Of a stretch of 64,000 nucleotides of DNA, positions 34,345 through 43,911 are shown piece by piece. The position numbers and the translations under genes were made by a program. The DNA comes from Gemmatimonadota bacterium (GTDB taxonomy: Bacteria; Gemmatimonadota; Gemmatimonadetes; Gemmatimonadales; Gemmatimonadaceae): contig JAIUOB010000007.1 of the NCBI GenBank assembly GCA_020161135.1, forward strand, positions 31,432-95,431, written 5' to 3'. Numbering within the stretch: position 1 is the first letter of the stretch; the number at the start of each line of letters is the position of its first letter. The notes below the pieces were generated by a model, which searched no databases, was not told where the DNA came from, and saw nothing but the letters and a program-made list of their open reading frames with translations.

Positions 34345-36591
34345 ATGGCCCCGACCGACCTCCGGCCACGCGCACGCGCCCGACTCGCCGCGCGCGCAGT
34401 TCCCGCGCTGACCGCCCTGCTGTGTGCTCCCGCGCTCCTCCTCGCCCAGCGAGGGCAGGGGGCGGGCGGCACCGCCGCCCCCGTCGCCGCGTCCGCGCTG
34501 ACGCCGCTCCCCAAGGGGCCACGCGCCATGCTGCTGCACGACTGGTACCGGGTCGCCAGCGTCAGCGCGCCGGCCGTCTCTCCCGACGGCAAGCGCATCG
34601 CGATGACGGTCACCACGCCGGTGGAGGCGGAGAATCGCCGCCACAGCGAAGTGTGGGTGGTGAACACCGACGGCGGCGCGCCGCAGCGGTGGACCTCGCC
34701 CAGCACGGAAAGCAGCAACCCGCGCTGGTCGCACGACGGCAAGTACCTGTTCTTCAATTCGCAGCGCTCGGGTGGGCGCGGCGCCACCTGGGCCATTCGC
34801 CTCGACCAACTCGCCGGCGAAGCCATCCAGGTGGACGGCTATCCGACGGGCTCGATGCCGGAGAACCACGCCTTCGCGGTGTTCACCGACGTCGCGTCGC
34901 CGGCACCCACGCTCACCGGCGCCGACCCGTTTGGCCGCATGCCGGCCATGGCGCGGCCGCCCCTCGAGGCCATCACCAAGCCGGCCGACCCGGCGCGCTT
35001 CGACGGGCGGCACGTGGTGGACATGGTCTACAAGAACAACGCGACCGGCTTCGTCCCCGGCCGCCGGGTCGAGCGGAGCTGGCGTCCGCAGCAGCTCTTC
35101 CGTCAGGCCATGGGCGACACGGCGCGCAAGCAGCTCACCAACACCCTCTACTCGCATCGGTCGCCGGTGGTGTCGCCCGACGGGCAGTGGATCGCCTTCG
35201 TGGCTGAAGCGAACCTGCGCCCCGATTCGGTGGTGGACCTCGAGCGCGAAGCCATCGCCAAGCTGCCGTACGACAAGAAGCGCGATGAAGCCGAGCGCAA
35301 CGACGCCGACATCTACGTCATCAGCGCCAACGGCGGCACGCCGCGCAAGGTGACTGACTGGATGGGCGCCGAGTCCGATCTCACCTGGTCACCGGACGGC
35401 AAGCAGCTCGCGTTCGTGGGCCGCCCGGGGCGCACGAAGAGCGCGCGCATCTATGTGGTCGACGTCGCCGGCGGCACGCCGAAGAACCTGCTGGGCACGT
35501 GGCAGTACGAGCCCGGCGCCATCGACTGGCTGCCGAGCGGCATCCAGTTCACGGCGGAGATCGGTGGCCGCAGCGCGATCCTCCGTGCGGACATGAACGG
35601 CGGCGCGCCGAAGGAGATCGTCGGTGGCCGCCGGCAGATTCGCGGTACGAGCTACGACGCGGCAGGAAAGACGATGGCGTTCGTGGCGACGTCGATGACG
35701 AAGCCCACCGAGCTGTTCGTGGCGAACGCCGACGGGACCGGCGAGCGCAGGCTGACCGGCTTCAACGATGCGGTGAACGCCGACGTGGTCTGGAGCGACG
35801 CCGAGCGCTTCACCTACAAGAGCGTCGGCAACCTCGAGATCGAAGGCTGGCTCATGAAGCCGTACGGCTACGAGGCCGGCAAGAAGTATCCGATGGTCAT
35901 CTACATCCACGGCGGCCCGCACTCGGCCTACGGCGAGGGGTGGTTCGACGAGTTCCAGAATCTCGCCGCGCAGGGGATGTTCGTGCTGTTCACGAATCCG
36001 CGCGGGTCGAGCAACTACGGCGCCGATTTCACCTACAGCACGCGCGGCCGCTGGGGAATGGAGGACTACCAGGATCTCATGAAGGCGGTGGACATCGTTG
36101 CCGCGCGGCCCGACGTGGACAGCACGAAGATGGGCGCCACCGGCGGTTCGTACGGCGGATTCATGACCACGTGGCTCGCCACGAAGACCACGCGCTTCAA
36201 GGCCATCGAGACCGATCGCACCATCACCGACTGGACGTACTGGTACGGTTCGAGCGACGCGCAGGGGCTCACCGAGTTCGAGTTCTACGGCAAGCCGTGG
36301 GACAACCAGAAGCTGTACGACTCGCTCTCACCCATCCGCTACGTGAGCAAGGTGAAGACACCGATGCTCATGGTGCAGAGCGAGGAGGATCACCGCACGC
36401 CGATGGGCAGCGCCGAGATCTGGTTCATGGCGCTCAAGAAGCAGGGTGTGCCGGTGGAGCTGGTGCGCTATCCGCGGTCGAATCACGACCTGTCGCGCAC
36501 GGGTGAGCCGTGGCTGCTGGTCGATCGGCTCGGGCGGCTGCGGCAGTGGTTCGGGTACTGGCTGCAGGGGAGTGCGAAAACGGCGAACTGA
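34345..36591 (+). CDS. Secreted S9 family peptidase (dipeptidyl/acylaminoacyl-peptidase-like)
   Basis: 748 aa. Export signal within residues about 12-38 (LTALLCAPALLLAQ). A TolB/WD40-like propeller (SPDGKRIAM; SHDGKYLFF; SPDGKQLAF) precedes the alpha/beta-hydrolase domain. Catalytic triad: Ser602 in GGSYGGFMT, Asp682 in SEEDHRTP and His714 in SNHDLSR. The RGSSNYGADF and IHGGPHSAYG blocks are typical of acylaminoacyl- and dipeptidyl-peptidase relatives. It differs from the S9 at 3842 in the active-site context (GGSYGG against GWSAGG), so the two probably have different specificities. Upstream 33897-34344 holds the terminator and small-RNA/ORF candidates. Confidence 0.94.
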   Translation: MAPTDLRPRARARLAARAVPALTALLCAPALLLAQRGQGAGGTAAPVAASALTPLPKGPRAMLLHDWYRVASVSAPAVSPDGKRIAMTVTTPVEAENRRHSEVWVVNTDGGAPQRWTSPSTESSNPRWSHDGKYLFFNSQRSGGRGATWAIRLDQLAGEAIQVDGYPTGSMPENHAFAVFTDVASPAPTLTGADPFGRMPAMARPPLEAITKPADPARFDGRHVVDMVYKNNATGFVPGRRVERSWRPQQLFRQAMGDTARKQLTNTLYSHRSPVVSPDGQWIAFVAEANLRPDSVVDLEREAIAKLPYDKKRDEAERNDADIYVISANGGTPRKVTDWMGAESDLTWSPDGKQLAFVGRPGRTKSARIYVVDVAGGTPKNLLGTWQYEPGAIDWLPSGIQFTAEIGGRSAILRADMNGGAPKEIVGGRRQIRGTSYDAAGKTMAFVATSMTKPTELFVANADGTGERRLTGFNDAVNADVVWSDAERFTYKSVGNLEIEGWLMKPYGYEAGKKYPMVIYIHGGPHSAYGEGWFDEFQNLAAQGMFVLFTNPRGSSNYGADFTYSTRGRWGMEDYQDLMKAVDIVAARPDVDSTKMGATGGSYGGFMTTWLATKTTRFKAIETDRTITDWTYWYGSSDAQGLTEFEFYGKPWDNQKLYDSLSPIRYVSKVKTPMLMVQSEEDHRTPMGSAEIWFMALKKQGVPVELVRYPRSNHDLSRTGEPWLLVDRLGRLRQWFGYWLQGSAKTAN

Positions 36592-36628
36592 TGCGCAGTT
36601 CCGGCGCCTCTCCCCTGGCGCCGTGACA

Positions 36629-36724
36629 GGAGAAGGAGGCAGGAGGCAGGGGGGAGGAATCAGGGGGCAGGTGAACCACCCTCCCTCCGCTGTTCCTCCA
36701 TCCTGCCCACTGCCTCCTTTCTCA
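36629..36724. terminator. Long purine/pyrimidine inverted repeat between convergent genes
   Basis: GAGAAGGAGGCAG near 36630-36642 is mirrored by CTGCCTCCTTTCTC at 36710-36723 with one extra base. The interior is a purine-rich left half and a pyrimidine-rich right half that can pair further with bulges. It sits between the convergent S9 peptidase and the lectin-like gene and probably ends both transcripts; its strand asymmetry could also form triplex or G-rich structures. No gene fits in 36592-36749. Confidence 0.5.
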
Positions 36725-36749
36725 CACACCGACGCGCAGGACTGAGTCC

Positions 36750-37394
36750 CTACTGCGCGAAGCAGTAGTACAACCCCGCGCCGCCGGTCGCGACCAGGTT
36801 CCGCTGGCTGCAGCCACGCGACTTGTGCGCCGAGTTCCACGAGGTGGGGTTGGCGCCGCCGCCGTTGCGGTCGTGGTGACCGACCCACGCGCCGCCGGTG
36901 CTGTCGCTGCTCGTCCAGTTGCGGCAGTTGTCCGAGCCGTCCGTCGACATGCGCCCGTCGAGCCCGGAGCCGGTGAGGATGTCGTGCGTGTTGGGCGTGT
37001 CGCCGCGCCCGTTCACCGGCATCCCCTTCTCGGTGAGGCTGTGCTCCTTGCCGAGCTTGGCGTTCTCGCTGTGCAGGTCGTCGACGCTCGTCGCCACGAC
37101 GACACCCTTGGCGTTCTTCCACGGGCCCTTGCCGATGCGGTCGCGCGCGTTGACGGCCACCTTGCCGTCCATGGCCGCCGTGCTGAGATAGGCGCGCCAC
37201 GTCTTGCCACGCACTCCCGCCGCTTCGGCGAGCATGGCGCAGTGGCGATCGGCGCCCTCGAGCCCGCCGAGGTCGCCGCCATTGCCGGAGCCGGCGCTCG
37301 TGATGAAGAAGCTCATGTCCTGCTGTGGCGCCGGCGCGGCCGGGGCCGCGGCGATGAGGGCGAAGGCGAACACGGGCAGGGGAATGCGACGCAT
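36750..37394 (-). CDS. Secreted C-type-lectin-like (endostatin/DUF1554-like) protein
   Basis: 214 aa with a signal peptide (LPVFAFALIAAAPAAP) and a GGAGG ribosome binding site six bases before ATG 37394. The mature part opens FFITSAGSGNGGDLGGLEGA and has cysteines at the spacing expected for an endostatin/C-type-lectin-like fold: ADRHCAML, SDNCRNWTS, SRGCSQRN and LYYCFAQ at the very end. WTSSDSTGGAWVGHHDR is the W-N/S-rich core common to this group. Bacterial members are exported and uncharacterised; sugar or surface binding is a guess from the fold. Convergent with the S9 peptidase. Confidence 0.75.
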   Translation of the reverse strand: MRRIPLPVFAFALIAAAPAAPAPQQDMSFFITSAGSGNGGDLGGLEGADRHCAMLAEAAGVRGKTWRAYLSTAAMDGKVAVNARDRIGKGPWKNAKGVVVATSVDDLHSENAKLGKEHSLTEKGMPVNGRGDTPNTHDILTGSGLDGRMSTDGSDNCRNWTSSDSTGGAWVGHHDRNGGGANPTSWNSAHKSRGCSQRNLVATGGAGLYYCFAQ

Positions 37395-37450
37395 GGATCC
37401 TCCGGGCGGGTGGGAACGACGCGGAGCGCGTCGGGTGGGATGCGCCGAAG

Positions 37451-38476
37451 CTACTGCGCGAGCGGCACCGCCGCCGCGAACTCCGTCACGATATCGGCCG
37501 CGCGGCGAATGTCGTGGATGGCCGCAACGCTGCGCCCGGCCTGCCAGTAGTCGCTCGACGCCCCCTCGATGCTCGACCGCTTGAGTGCGCGCAACGACTT
37601 GAGGGCGTACCAGGTACGGATCCAGTGCTTCGTGCGGCGCCCGCGGAAGAGCCGTCGCGCGAGCGGGCCCACGCGCGTGCCCAGCCGCTCCACGTAGGGC
37701 GTACGCAGCACCGCCACGGGGACCCCGGTGAGGCGTTCCGTGAGCACCACATCATCGGCGGAGGCGGCGACGATGGCCTGCTTGTAGCGCGTGTCGGCGG
37801 TGCACTCGGTGGTGGCAATGAAGCGCGTCCCGAGCTGGACCGCCGCGTACCCCATCTCCAGGAGCGCGCGGAAGCCGGCCGCGTCCCCCACGCCGCCGGC
37901 CGCCACCACCGGCAGCCCCAGATCGGCGATCTCGTCGAGCAGCGCCTGCGGTGTGCGCGACCCGGCGTGCCCACCGGCCTCGCGATTGACCGCAACGAGC
38001 CCGTCCACGCCACCGTCGCGCCCCTTGAGCGCCCACTTCCGCTCGGTCACGTCGTGGTACACCACGCCACCCACCGCATGGACCCGCTCACACACCCATC
38101 GCGGATTGCCGAGCGAGGTGAGGAAGAAGCGGACCCCCTCCTCGAGCGCGATGTCGATCCACTGGGTCATGCGCCGTTGATAGGCGCTGCTGGACGCCTC
38201 GATGAGCGCGTTGAAGCCGATGGGCGCGCCGCCGGAGAGGGCCGCGATGTGCCGGAGCCCTGCCCGGAGCTCCCAGCCGTGCACGAACGTGAGCGAGATG
38301 GGCTGGACGATGCCCAGCCCGCCGGCGGCCGACACCGCCGCAACCAGTTCGGGGTTGCTGCAGGGGTACATGGGCCCGCACACCAGCGGCACGCGCACGC
38401 CGGCGTGTCGCGTGAACCGCGCGACGGCCTCGGGCGTTGAGGCAGCAGGGTGGGGAAGCTCGGCGGCGTCGCGCAT
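37451..38476 (-). CDS. Nitronate monooxygenase (2-nitropropane dioxygenase family)
   Basis: 341 aa FMN-dependent TIM-barrel enzyme. The N-terminal VPLVCGPMYPCSNPELVAAV, the middle NREAGGHAGSRTP (with the His of the active site) and the phosphate-binding GGVGDAAGFRALLEMGYAAV identify the family. Oxidises nitronates or, in distant members, acts as an enoyl-reductase-like flavoprotein; the short PMYPCS variant of the usual APM(A/G) opening means substrate is uncertain. It stands alone in a divergent arrangement with the glycosyltransferase at 38619 across a 142-base gap. Confidence 0.87.
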   Translation of the reverse strand: MRDAAELPHPAASTPEAVARFTRHAGVRVPLVCGPMYPCSNPELVAAVSAAGGLGIVQPISLTFVHGWELRAGLRHIAALSGGAPIGFNALIEASSSAYQRRMTQWIDIALEEGVRFFLTSLGNPRWVCERVHAVGGVVYHDVTERKWALKGRDGGVDGLVAVNREAGGHAGSRTPQALLDEIADLGLPVVAAGGVGDAAGFRALLEMGYAAVQLGTRFIATTECTADTRYKQAIVAASADDVVLTERLTGVPVAVLRTPYVERLGTRVGPLARRLFRGRRTKHWIRTWYALKSLRALKRSSIEGASSDYWQAGRSVAAIHDIRRAADIVTEFAAAVPLAQ

Positions 38477-38618
38477 CGGGTGAGGCTACCCCGAGGACAA
38501 GAGGCGCGCCAGCTTTCGCGGGAGGGCGCGCACCGGGGCGCCCGCGCAAACGCGTACGCGTACATGTGAGCCGCGGGGCGCCCGCGGCCGCATCGCATTC
38601 ACAGGGGAGCGCTGGAGC

Positions 38619-39815
38619 ATGAGCGGGTTCGCGTTGGACGCCGGACGTGCGATCGGGTTGCTGCTGCTGGGGGTGCAGGTGCCCCTGCTGCTGCTGCTGC
38701 TCGTGCGACTCGTGCCCGGACGCAGCCGCCGCCCGCCCGAGCCGCCGCGCCTGACGCCCCGCACCGACACGTCGGTCACGGTCATCGTCGCGACGCTCAA
38801 CGAGGCGAAGCGCATCGGCCCCTGCCTCGACGGGCTCATGCGGCAGAGCGCGCCGCTCACCGAAGTGCTCGTCGTCGACAGTCGCTCCACCGATGGCACG
38901 CGCGAGCTGGTCGAGGCAGCGGCCAAGCAGGACCCGCGCATCCGCCTCATCACCGACGATCCCCTCCCTGCCGGCTGGGTGGGGAAGGTGTGGGCGCTCG
39001 AGACCGGCCTGCGGGAGGCGCGTGGCGAGTGGGTGCTCGGCATCGATGCCGACACCGTGCCGGCGCCGGGGATGGTGGGTGCGGTGGTGGACGCCGCCGA
39101 GCGCGATGGGTTCGACGTGGCCAGCTTCGGTCCGCAGTTTCGCGACCAGACGCCGGCCGAGCGCTTCGTGCAGCCGGCCATGCTGGTCACGCTCGTCTAT
39201 CGCTGCGGGGCGGCCGGTGCGACACAGCCGCCGGCCGATCGCGTGCTCGCGAACGGACAGTGCTTCCTGGCGCGCCGCGACGTGCTGCAGGCACACGGCG
39301 GCTACGCGGTGGCCCGCGCGTCGTTCAGCGACGACGTGACACTCGCGCGACACCTGGCGATGCGCGGCGCGCGCGTCGGCTTCCTCGACGGCTCGCGCAT
39401 CATCCAGGTGCGCGCGTACACCACGCTCGGCGAGATGTGGCGCGAGTGGGGACGCAGCTTCGATCTCAAGGACGCGACCCCGCGCTGGCGCCGCTGGCTC
39501 GACGTCGCGCTCGTGTGGGCCGTGCAGGCCGTGCCGGCGCCACTGCTGCTCGTGCTGCTCACGCTGGTCGCACTCCCCGGCGCTGCGAGTCCCGATCGCA
39601 TGCTGTGGGAGGCGCTGGTGCTGGTGAACGCATCGGCGCTGCTCGTGCGGTTACTCATGCTCGTCGCGCTCCGCGGCAGCTACGCGGAGCGTGGCGTCAG
39701 CTACTGGACATCGTGGCTGGCTGATGTGGCGGCGGCGTGGCGCCTCACGCTCAGCACTGCCCGCGTGCCGCGCGCCTGGCGTGGGCGACAGTACGAGACG
39801 CTCGCCGACGCCTGA
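38619..39815 (+). CDS. Family 2 glycosyltransferase, carotenoid glycosyltransferase-like
   Basis: 398 aa. N-terminal membrane helix (about 10-35, LLLLGVQVPLLLLLLVRL), a GT-A domain with VTVIVATLNEAKRIG and the metal-binding DADT of LGIDADTVPAPG, then two or three C-terminal helices (AVPAPLLLVLLTLVALPG). The layout is that of the CruC/CruG-type glucosyltransferases that decorate carotenoids in green bacteria and cyanobacteria. Gemmatimonadota make glycosylated carotenoids, so this is reasonable, but no carotenoid gene is adjacent, and another lipid or polyisoprenoid acceptor is possible. GGAG lies just before ATG 38619. Confidence 0.82.
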   Translation: MSGFALDAGRAIGLLLLGVQVPLLLLLLVRLVPGRSRRPPEPPRLTPRTDTSVTVIVATLNEAKRIGPCLDGLMRQSAPLTEVLVVDSRSTDGTRELVEAAAKQDPRIRLITDDPLPAGWVGKVWALETGLREARGEWVLGIDADTVPAPGMVGAVVDAAERDGFDVASFGPQFRDQTPAERFVQPAMLVTLVYRCGAAGATQPPADRVLANGQCFLARRDVLQAHGGYAVARASFSDDVTLARHLAMRGARVGFLDGSRIIQVRAYTTLGEMWREWGRSFDLKDATPRWRRWLDVALVWAVQAVPAPLLLVLLTLVALPGAASPDRMLWEALVLVNASALLVRLLMLVALRGSYAERGVSYWTSWLADVAAAWRLTLSTARVPRAWRGRQYETLADA

Positions 39816-39863
39816 CGCGCAGCACGCCGGACGTGTCGTGCCCGACACGTCCCACGTCCACGG

Positions 39864-40331
39864 TCACTTCGGGTGGCTGAGGCGATAGACGTACGCGGCG
39901 ACGGCCCGATGCTGCACCGGAGTGATGGGCGTGCCACCGAATGGCGGCATCACGCTCGTGAACTTCTTGGGCGCCATCACGCCAGACTGAATCGTCTTGT
40001 AGATCCCCTCGAAGCTGCCGTCACTGTGCAGCCACTCGGCGTCGGTGAGATCGGGCGCGACGGTGGACTGCTTCGCATCGGCGCCGTGGCACGCCTGACA
40101 GGACGTCGCGCCGATGAGCCCGTGGAACAGCGAGTCGCCCAGCGCGACCTCGGTGTCGGTGATCGACGCCGGGTCGAACGAGGCCGTCGCGGCCGGTGTC
40201 GCCGCACTCGCGTCGGCAGCTGCGTCGGCGGCGGGGGTGTCCTTGGCACCACCGCAGGCAGCGGCAGTGACCGCAAGCAGCAGGGCACAGACGCCGGCGA
40301 GGGAGCGGGATGTCACGGCAGGAACAGGCAT
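39864..40331 (-). CDS. Monohaem c-type cytochrome of the nos operon
   Basis: 155 aa exported protein: hydrophobic N-terminus ending in VTAAAC (a possible lipoprotein Cys), an Ala/Asp/Pro-rich linker, then a cytochrome c domain with the haem motif CQACH and the axial Met probably in SVMPPFGG. GGAG seven bases before the ATG. It is the last gene of the minus-strand nos run, 45 bases after nosY. A small periplasmic cytochrome at this place is the obvious electron donor to NosZ, fed from the quinol/cytochrome bc pathway; that role is inferred from context. Confidence 0.88.
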   Translation of the reverse strand: MPVPAVTSRSLAGVCALLLAVTAAACGGAKDTPAADAAADASAATPAATASFDPASITDTEVALGDSLFHGLIGATSCQACHGADAKQSTVAPDLTDAEWLHSDGSFEGIYKTIQSGVMAPKKFTSVMPPFGGTPITPVQHRAVAAYVYRLSHPK

Positions 40332-40376
40332 GGGGCAGCTCCGGAGGAATGGACGGGTGACGGGGAGTGAGGACGA

Positions 40377-41267
40377 TCAGAAATCGCGACGCTCGAAGCG
40401 ACGCTGTGCGGCCAGCACCGGGACGACCATCCAGAGCAGCAGCCCGGCCGCCGCACTGAGGGTGCCCAGTGACGAACCCAGGAATCGCTGCAGCACCGCG
40501 CCGGTGTAGCCGAGGAGCGCAGCGGCGTCGCTCTGCAGCACGATCAGCGAGCGCGCGAGATCCACCGGGTTGCCGAGCATGAGCGCCAGCATGGGGCGCT
40601 CGAGCGCGTAGTCGCTGAAGGTGGTCGCGACGAGCAGCACCAGCGCGTCGTACCCGACCGTGAGCAGCAGCCACACCAGCAGCCCGGCCATGACCCCGCG
40701 CAGGCGGTCGTCGATGGCCACGCCGATGCCCAGCGCGATCCCGCCGAACACGAAGGTGAGCAGCACGCCACTCGACACCATCGCGAACAGCAACGGCGCG
40801 GCACTCGCATCGACGACGCGATGCCACAGGAACGGGAGCACGAGCCCCAGCGCGAAGGCGCCGGCGAGCGGCAGGACCAGCGCGAGGAAGAGCCCCGCGA
40901 ACAGGGCACGCCGCCGCACCGGCTGCGTGAGCAGCAGCTCGGTGAACTCGCGCGACGCGTGCCACGAGATGATGCCGCTCATGAGCGACACCAGCGGCAC
41001 GATGAGCAACACGAGGTTGAGCAGCGCCCCCAGGGCGCGCGGCGCCGAGCCGGTGAGCCGCAGCACGACCTCGGTGAGCACGAGCGTGCCGACACCGAAG
41101 GCGAGCACGCCACGATTGCGCAGCACGCTGCGCCACTCGTGCCGCAACACGGTCGCGACGATCGAGCGCTGCGCCGGTTCGACGTGGCGTATCCGTCGTG
41201 CATCGTGTGCGGTCACCGCGGACTCGGCGCGCTGCGCAGCGGACAGGAAGGCAAGGGGCAGGGTCAT
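40377..41267 (-). CDS. nosY: ABC transporter permease NosY
   Basis: 296 aa with about six transmembrane helices (GVLAFGVGTLVLTEVVLRL; LGALLNLVLLIVPLVSLM; LFAGLFLALVLPLAGAF and others). Pairs with NosF as the transporter that works with NosD in assembling the copper-sulfide CuZ centre of N2O reductase. The block FTELLLTQPVRRR is typical of ABC-2 permeases of this type. ATG 41267 overlaps the nosF stop by four bases. Confidence 0.9.
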   Translation of the reverse strand: MTLPLAFLSAAQRAESAVTAHDARRIRHVEPAQRSIVATVLRHEWRSVLRNRGVLAFGVGTLVLTEVVLRLTGSAPRALGALLNLVLLIVPLVSLMSGIISWHASREFTELLLTQPVRRRALFAGLFLALVLPLAGAFALGLVLPFLWHRVVDASAAPLLFAMVSSGVLLTFVFGGIALGIGVAIDDRLRGVMAGLLVWLLLTVGYDALVLLVATTFSDYALERPMLALMLGNPVDLARSLIVLQSDAAALLGYTGAVLQRFLGSSLGTLSAAAGLLLWMVVPVLAAQRRFERRDF

Positions 41268-42064
41268 GAGGACATCCGATCGCGTGTCGCCATCATGGGC
41301 TGCGGCGCGGCATCTGTCGAGTGCGGCGGCGCAGGCTGCATGGACTCCCGCATGAGCTGCGCGATCGCGCGCTCGAGCGACTTCGTCCCACACATCGTGA
41401 GCAGGTCATCGAGCGGCCCCGACCAGTGGATGCGCCCCTCGTGCAGAAACACCACACGGTCGGCGAGCTCCTGCAGCTCACTCAGGATGTGGGATGTGAT
41501 GACGACGGCTCGTCCCTCGCCACGCACGCGCGCGATGGCGTCCTTGAGGATGCCGCTGGCAATGGGGTCGAGCCCGGCCGTGGGCTCATCCAGCAGCAGC
41601 AGGTCGGGACGAAAGAGAAACGCCGCGGCCGCGTTGAGTCGCTGTCGCTGCCCGCCCGACAGCGCTCGGGCCGGGCGGCTCAGCAGTGGCCCCAGGGCGA
41701 ACGCGTCGATGAGGGTGTCATCGGTGTCGGTGTCGGCGCCGCGGAAGTCGCGCAGCAGGTGCAGCACGTCCCCGGCCGAGAACGCGTCGGGGTAGCGCGG
41801 CGTCTGCGGCATGTAGCCGATGCGTGCGCGGTAGGCGATTGCGCCGGCCGTGTCGGTGCCGTCGAAGTGCACGGTGCCGCCGTCGGCGCGCACGAGCCCC
41901 AGCAGCGCCTTGTTGAGTGTCGTCTTGCCGGCGCCGTTGGGGCCGATGACGGCGGTGACGGCGCCACGCGGAATGTCGAGATCGAGTCCCTGCAGCACGG
42001 TGCGGGTGCCGTAGCGCTTCGTGAGGCCGCGCACGCGCACGAGGGGGGCTGTGGTCGAAGTCAT
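41264..42064 (-). CDS. nosF: ABC transporter ATP-binding protein NosF
   Basis: 266 aa. Walker A GPNGAGKT, signature LSGGQRQR and Walker B LLLLDEPTAGLD with the switch His in VVITSHILSEL are all intact. It powers the NosDFY complex for CuZ assembly of N2O reductase. ATG 42064 was taken because it follows the nosD stop by seven bases and heads the canonical LVRVRGLTKRYG strand; the longer frame to 42169 overlaps nosD. Coupled to nosY. Confidence 0.94.
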   Translation of the reverse strand: MTSTTAPLVRVRGLTKRYGTRTVLQGLDLDIPRGAVTAVIGPNGAGKTTLNKALLGLVRADGGTVHFDGTDTAGAIAYRARIGYMPQTPRYPDAFSAGDVLHLLRDFRGADTDTDDTLIDAFALGPLLSRPARALSGGQRQRLNAAAAFLFRPDLLLLDEPTAGLDPIASGILKDAIARVRGEGRAVVITSHILSELQELADRVVFLHEGRIHWSGPLDDLLTMCGTKSLERAIAQLMRESMQPAPPHSTDAAPQPMMATRDRMSS

Positions 42065-42071
42065 GAGGCGC

Positions 42072-43403
42072 TCAGTGGGCGGTGCGCGGCTTGCGCATGA
42101 GTGGCCGCGTGTCGCGCAACGCCGCCGGCGTGAGCGTCGGCACGATGCGCTCGGCCACGTCCAGCACATCGACCAGCAGGCTGCGCGTGAGCACCAGCGC
42201 GGCCGGAGCCTGCTCGATCAGCAGCGCGAAGAGGCGCACCGGCGCATGCGGGACATCGCCCCGCCCATTGCGGTCGAGGTCGTAGCCGCGGTAGCGATCC
42301 CACCAGTTTCCTTCGAGTGTGCTGTAGCTGGTGCGGCTGTTCGTGGTCACGTCGAACACATTGCCGAGGAAGATGTTGCCCTGCAGCACGTTGTCCTGCG
42401 CATCGGCCAGGAGTCGCACCGCCCAGCCGTTTCGCACGAAATCGTTGTCGGTGATCCGGTTGCGGTTCGCGCCCTCGAGGTGCAAGCCCACCGAGTTCTC
42501 GACGAAGCGATTGCCGCGCAACTCGCTGTCGCTGATCTCCTTGAGGAGCAGCCCGTAGGCGGCGCTGCCGCGGTTGTGCTCGAAGCGGTTGTCCACCATG
42601 GTGATGTGCTTCGTGTACATCACCGCCACACCCGATTCGTTGTCGCGGAAGGTGTTGCCTTCGTAGCGGCACGAATCGGAGAACATGAAGTGCAGGCCGT
42701 AGCGGCGGCTGTCGCGGCTCACGTTGCGGCGCGCGACGCCGTTCACGGTGAACTCGAAGTAGATGCCGTCGCGGTGCCCGACGATCTCGTTGTCCTCGAG
42801 CACGATGTCGCGGCTCGACCACGCGTGCAGTCCGTTGCCCGTCACCGTCTGCGACCCCTCCATGCCGTGCAGCACGTTGCGGCGCACGAGGCACGCCTCT
42901 GCGCGTTGCAGGTAGATGCCAAACAACGTCTGCTCGAAGCGGTTGTCCTCGATGAGGCAGCCGGCCGCTTCCACCACGCGCAGCGCGGCGCGGTCGGTCG
43001 CCTGGCTGGTGCCCGTATTGCGGAAGGTGAGGCCACGCACCGTGACGGAGTCGGCACCGATGCGCAGGATTTCCTGCGTGCCCTGTCCATCGAGCACGGC
43101 GCCGGGCTGCCCCTGCAGCGTGAGCGGCCGCGTCACGATGACGGTGGGCTCCCGGTACACTCCCGGCGTCAGCACGAGCACAGCGTGGCGTGAGGCCCGC
43201 GCAATGGCGCGCGTGAGTGGACGATCGCCACGCGGCACCACCACGATCGTGTCGGGCGGCACGACGCGGGCACGCTCCTGCGCCGACGCGCGCGGCGCCA
43301 CCAGCACGGACAGCGCCAGCGCGCGGACGACCGCCATCGCACAAGCGAAGACGGCGCAGCGTCGGGCGAGCATGCGCCGGGCGAGCATGCACCTACCGTG
43401 CAT
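42072..43403 (-). CDS. nosD: NosD, periplasmic beta-helix copper-assembly protein
   Basis: 443 aa. Signal peptide followed by a parallel beta-helix of CASH/PbH1 repeats of about 22-24 residues, seen as a ladder of EDNEIVGHRDG, GNTFRDNESG, VDNRFEHNRG, RGNRFVENS and ITDNDFVRN units. The standard NosD segment is VPRGDRPLTRAIARA. NosD receives the sulfur species from NosFY and passes copper to apo-NosZ. The start overlaps the nosL stop (43393), typical of coupled nos genes; ATGs at 43388 and 43373 are alternatives. Confidence 0.93.
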   Translation of the reverse strand: MHGRCMLARRMLARRCAVFACAMAVVRALALSVLVAPRASAQERARVVPPDTIVVVPRGDRPLTRAIARASRHAVLVLTPGVYREPTVIVTRPLTLQGQPGAVLDGQGTQEILRIGADSVTVRGLTFRNTGTSQATDRAALRVVEAAGCLIEDNRFEQTLFGIYLQRAEACLVRRNVLHGMEGSQTVTGNGLHAWSSRDIVLEDNEIVGHRDGIYFEFTVNGVARRNVSRDSRRYGLHFMFSDSCRYEGNTFRDNESGVAVMYTKHITMVDNRFEHNRGSAAYGLLLKEISDSELRGNRFVENSVGLHLEGANRNRITDNDFVRNGWAVRLLADAQDNVLQGNIFLGNVFDVTTNSRTSYSTLEGNWWDRYRGYDLDRNGRGDVPHAPVRLFALLIEQAPAALVLTRSLLVDVLDVAERIVPTLTPAALRDTRPLMRKPRTAH

Positions 43404-43911
43404 GATCTGGCTCCGCGCTGTCGGAGGTGCCCGGGGCCGAGAGCGGCCGCGCGGTCAGGGCGACCACCTCGGGCCACGTGAGGGCAGTGCCGCCATGCGC
43501 GGCAACCAGTGCTGCGGGATTCGTGTCGGCGCCGAACGCCGCGAGGTCGCGCCCCATGGGCGACCGCAACGCACTCCCGTGCAGGTAGCGCGCACTGGTC
43601 GCCTCCACCCAGCGACTGGGCATCGCGAAGTCGGCCACCCACACCGTCTCCGGTGACGAGTCCGTGCCGAGCGACGCGACGTAGGCCGCCACACATTCGA
43701 TGGAGTCGAAGGTGAGCAGCTTCCCCTTCGCGGTGCGCACCAGCGCGCCGAAGCGCACGTCGTCGATGGTCATGCGGCACCTCGCGCAACTGTCGGTGCC
43801 CGGCACGAGCGCGCGCGGCGCGTCGCCACACGCCATCGCGACCAGCGAGCCGGTGAGCAGGAGCAGGGCATCGCGCCGCGAGATGGGAGCCGTGTGCGAC
43901 GCCGCGGTCAT
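43393..43911 (-). CDS. nosL: NosL copper chaperone lipoprotein
   Basis: 172 aa. N-terminus with ISRRDALLLLTGSLVAMAC, a lipoprotein-like signal (an RR pair upstream also allows Tat export). The mature part has the Cu(I)-binding NosL motif CARCRMTIDD and a later WVADFAMPSRWVEA block. NosL delivers Cu(I) to NosZ through NosD. It overlaps the gene upstream by four bases (ATGA) and nosD downstream by 11, so it is translated in concert with both. Confidence 0.92.
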   Translation of the reverse strand: MTAASHTAPISRRDALLLLTGSLVAMACGDAPRALVPGTDSCARCRMTIDDVRFGALVRTAKGKLLTFDSIECVAAYVASLGTDSSPETVWVADFAMPSRWVEATSARYLHGSALRSPMGRDLAAFGADTNPAALVAAHGGTALTWPEVVALTARPLSAPGTSDSAEPDHAR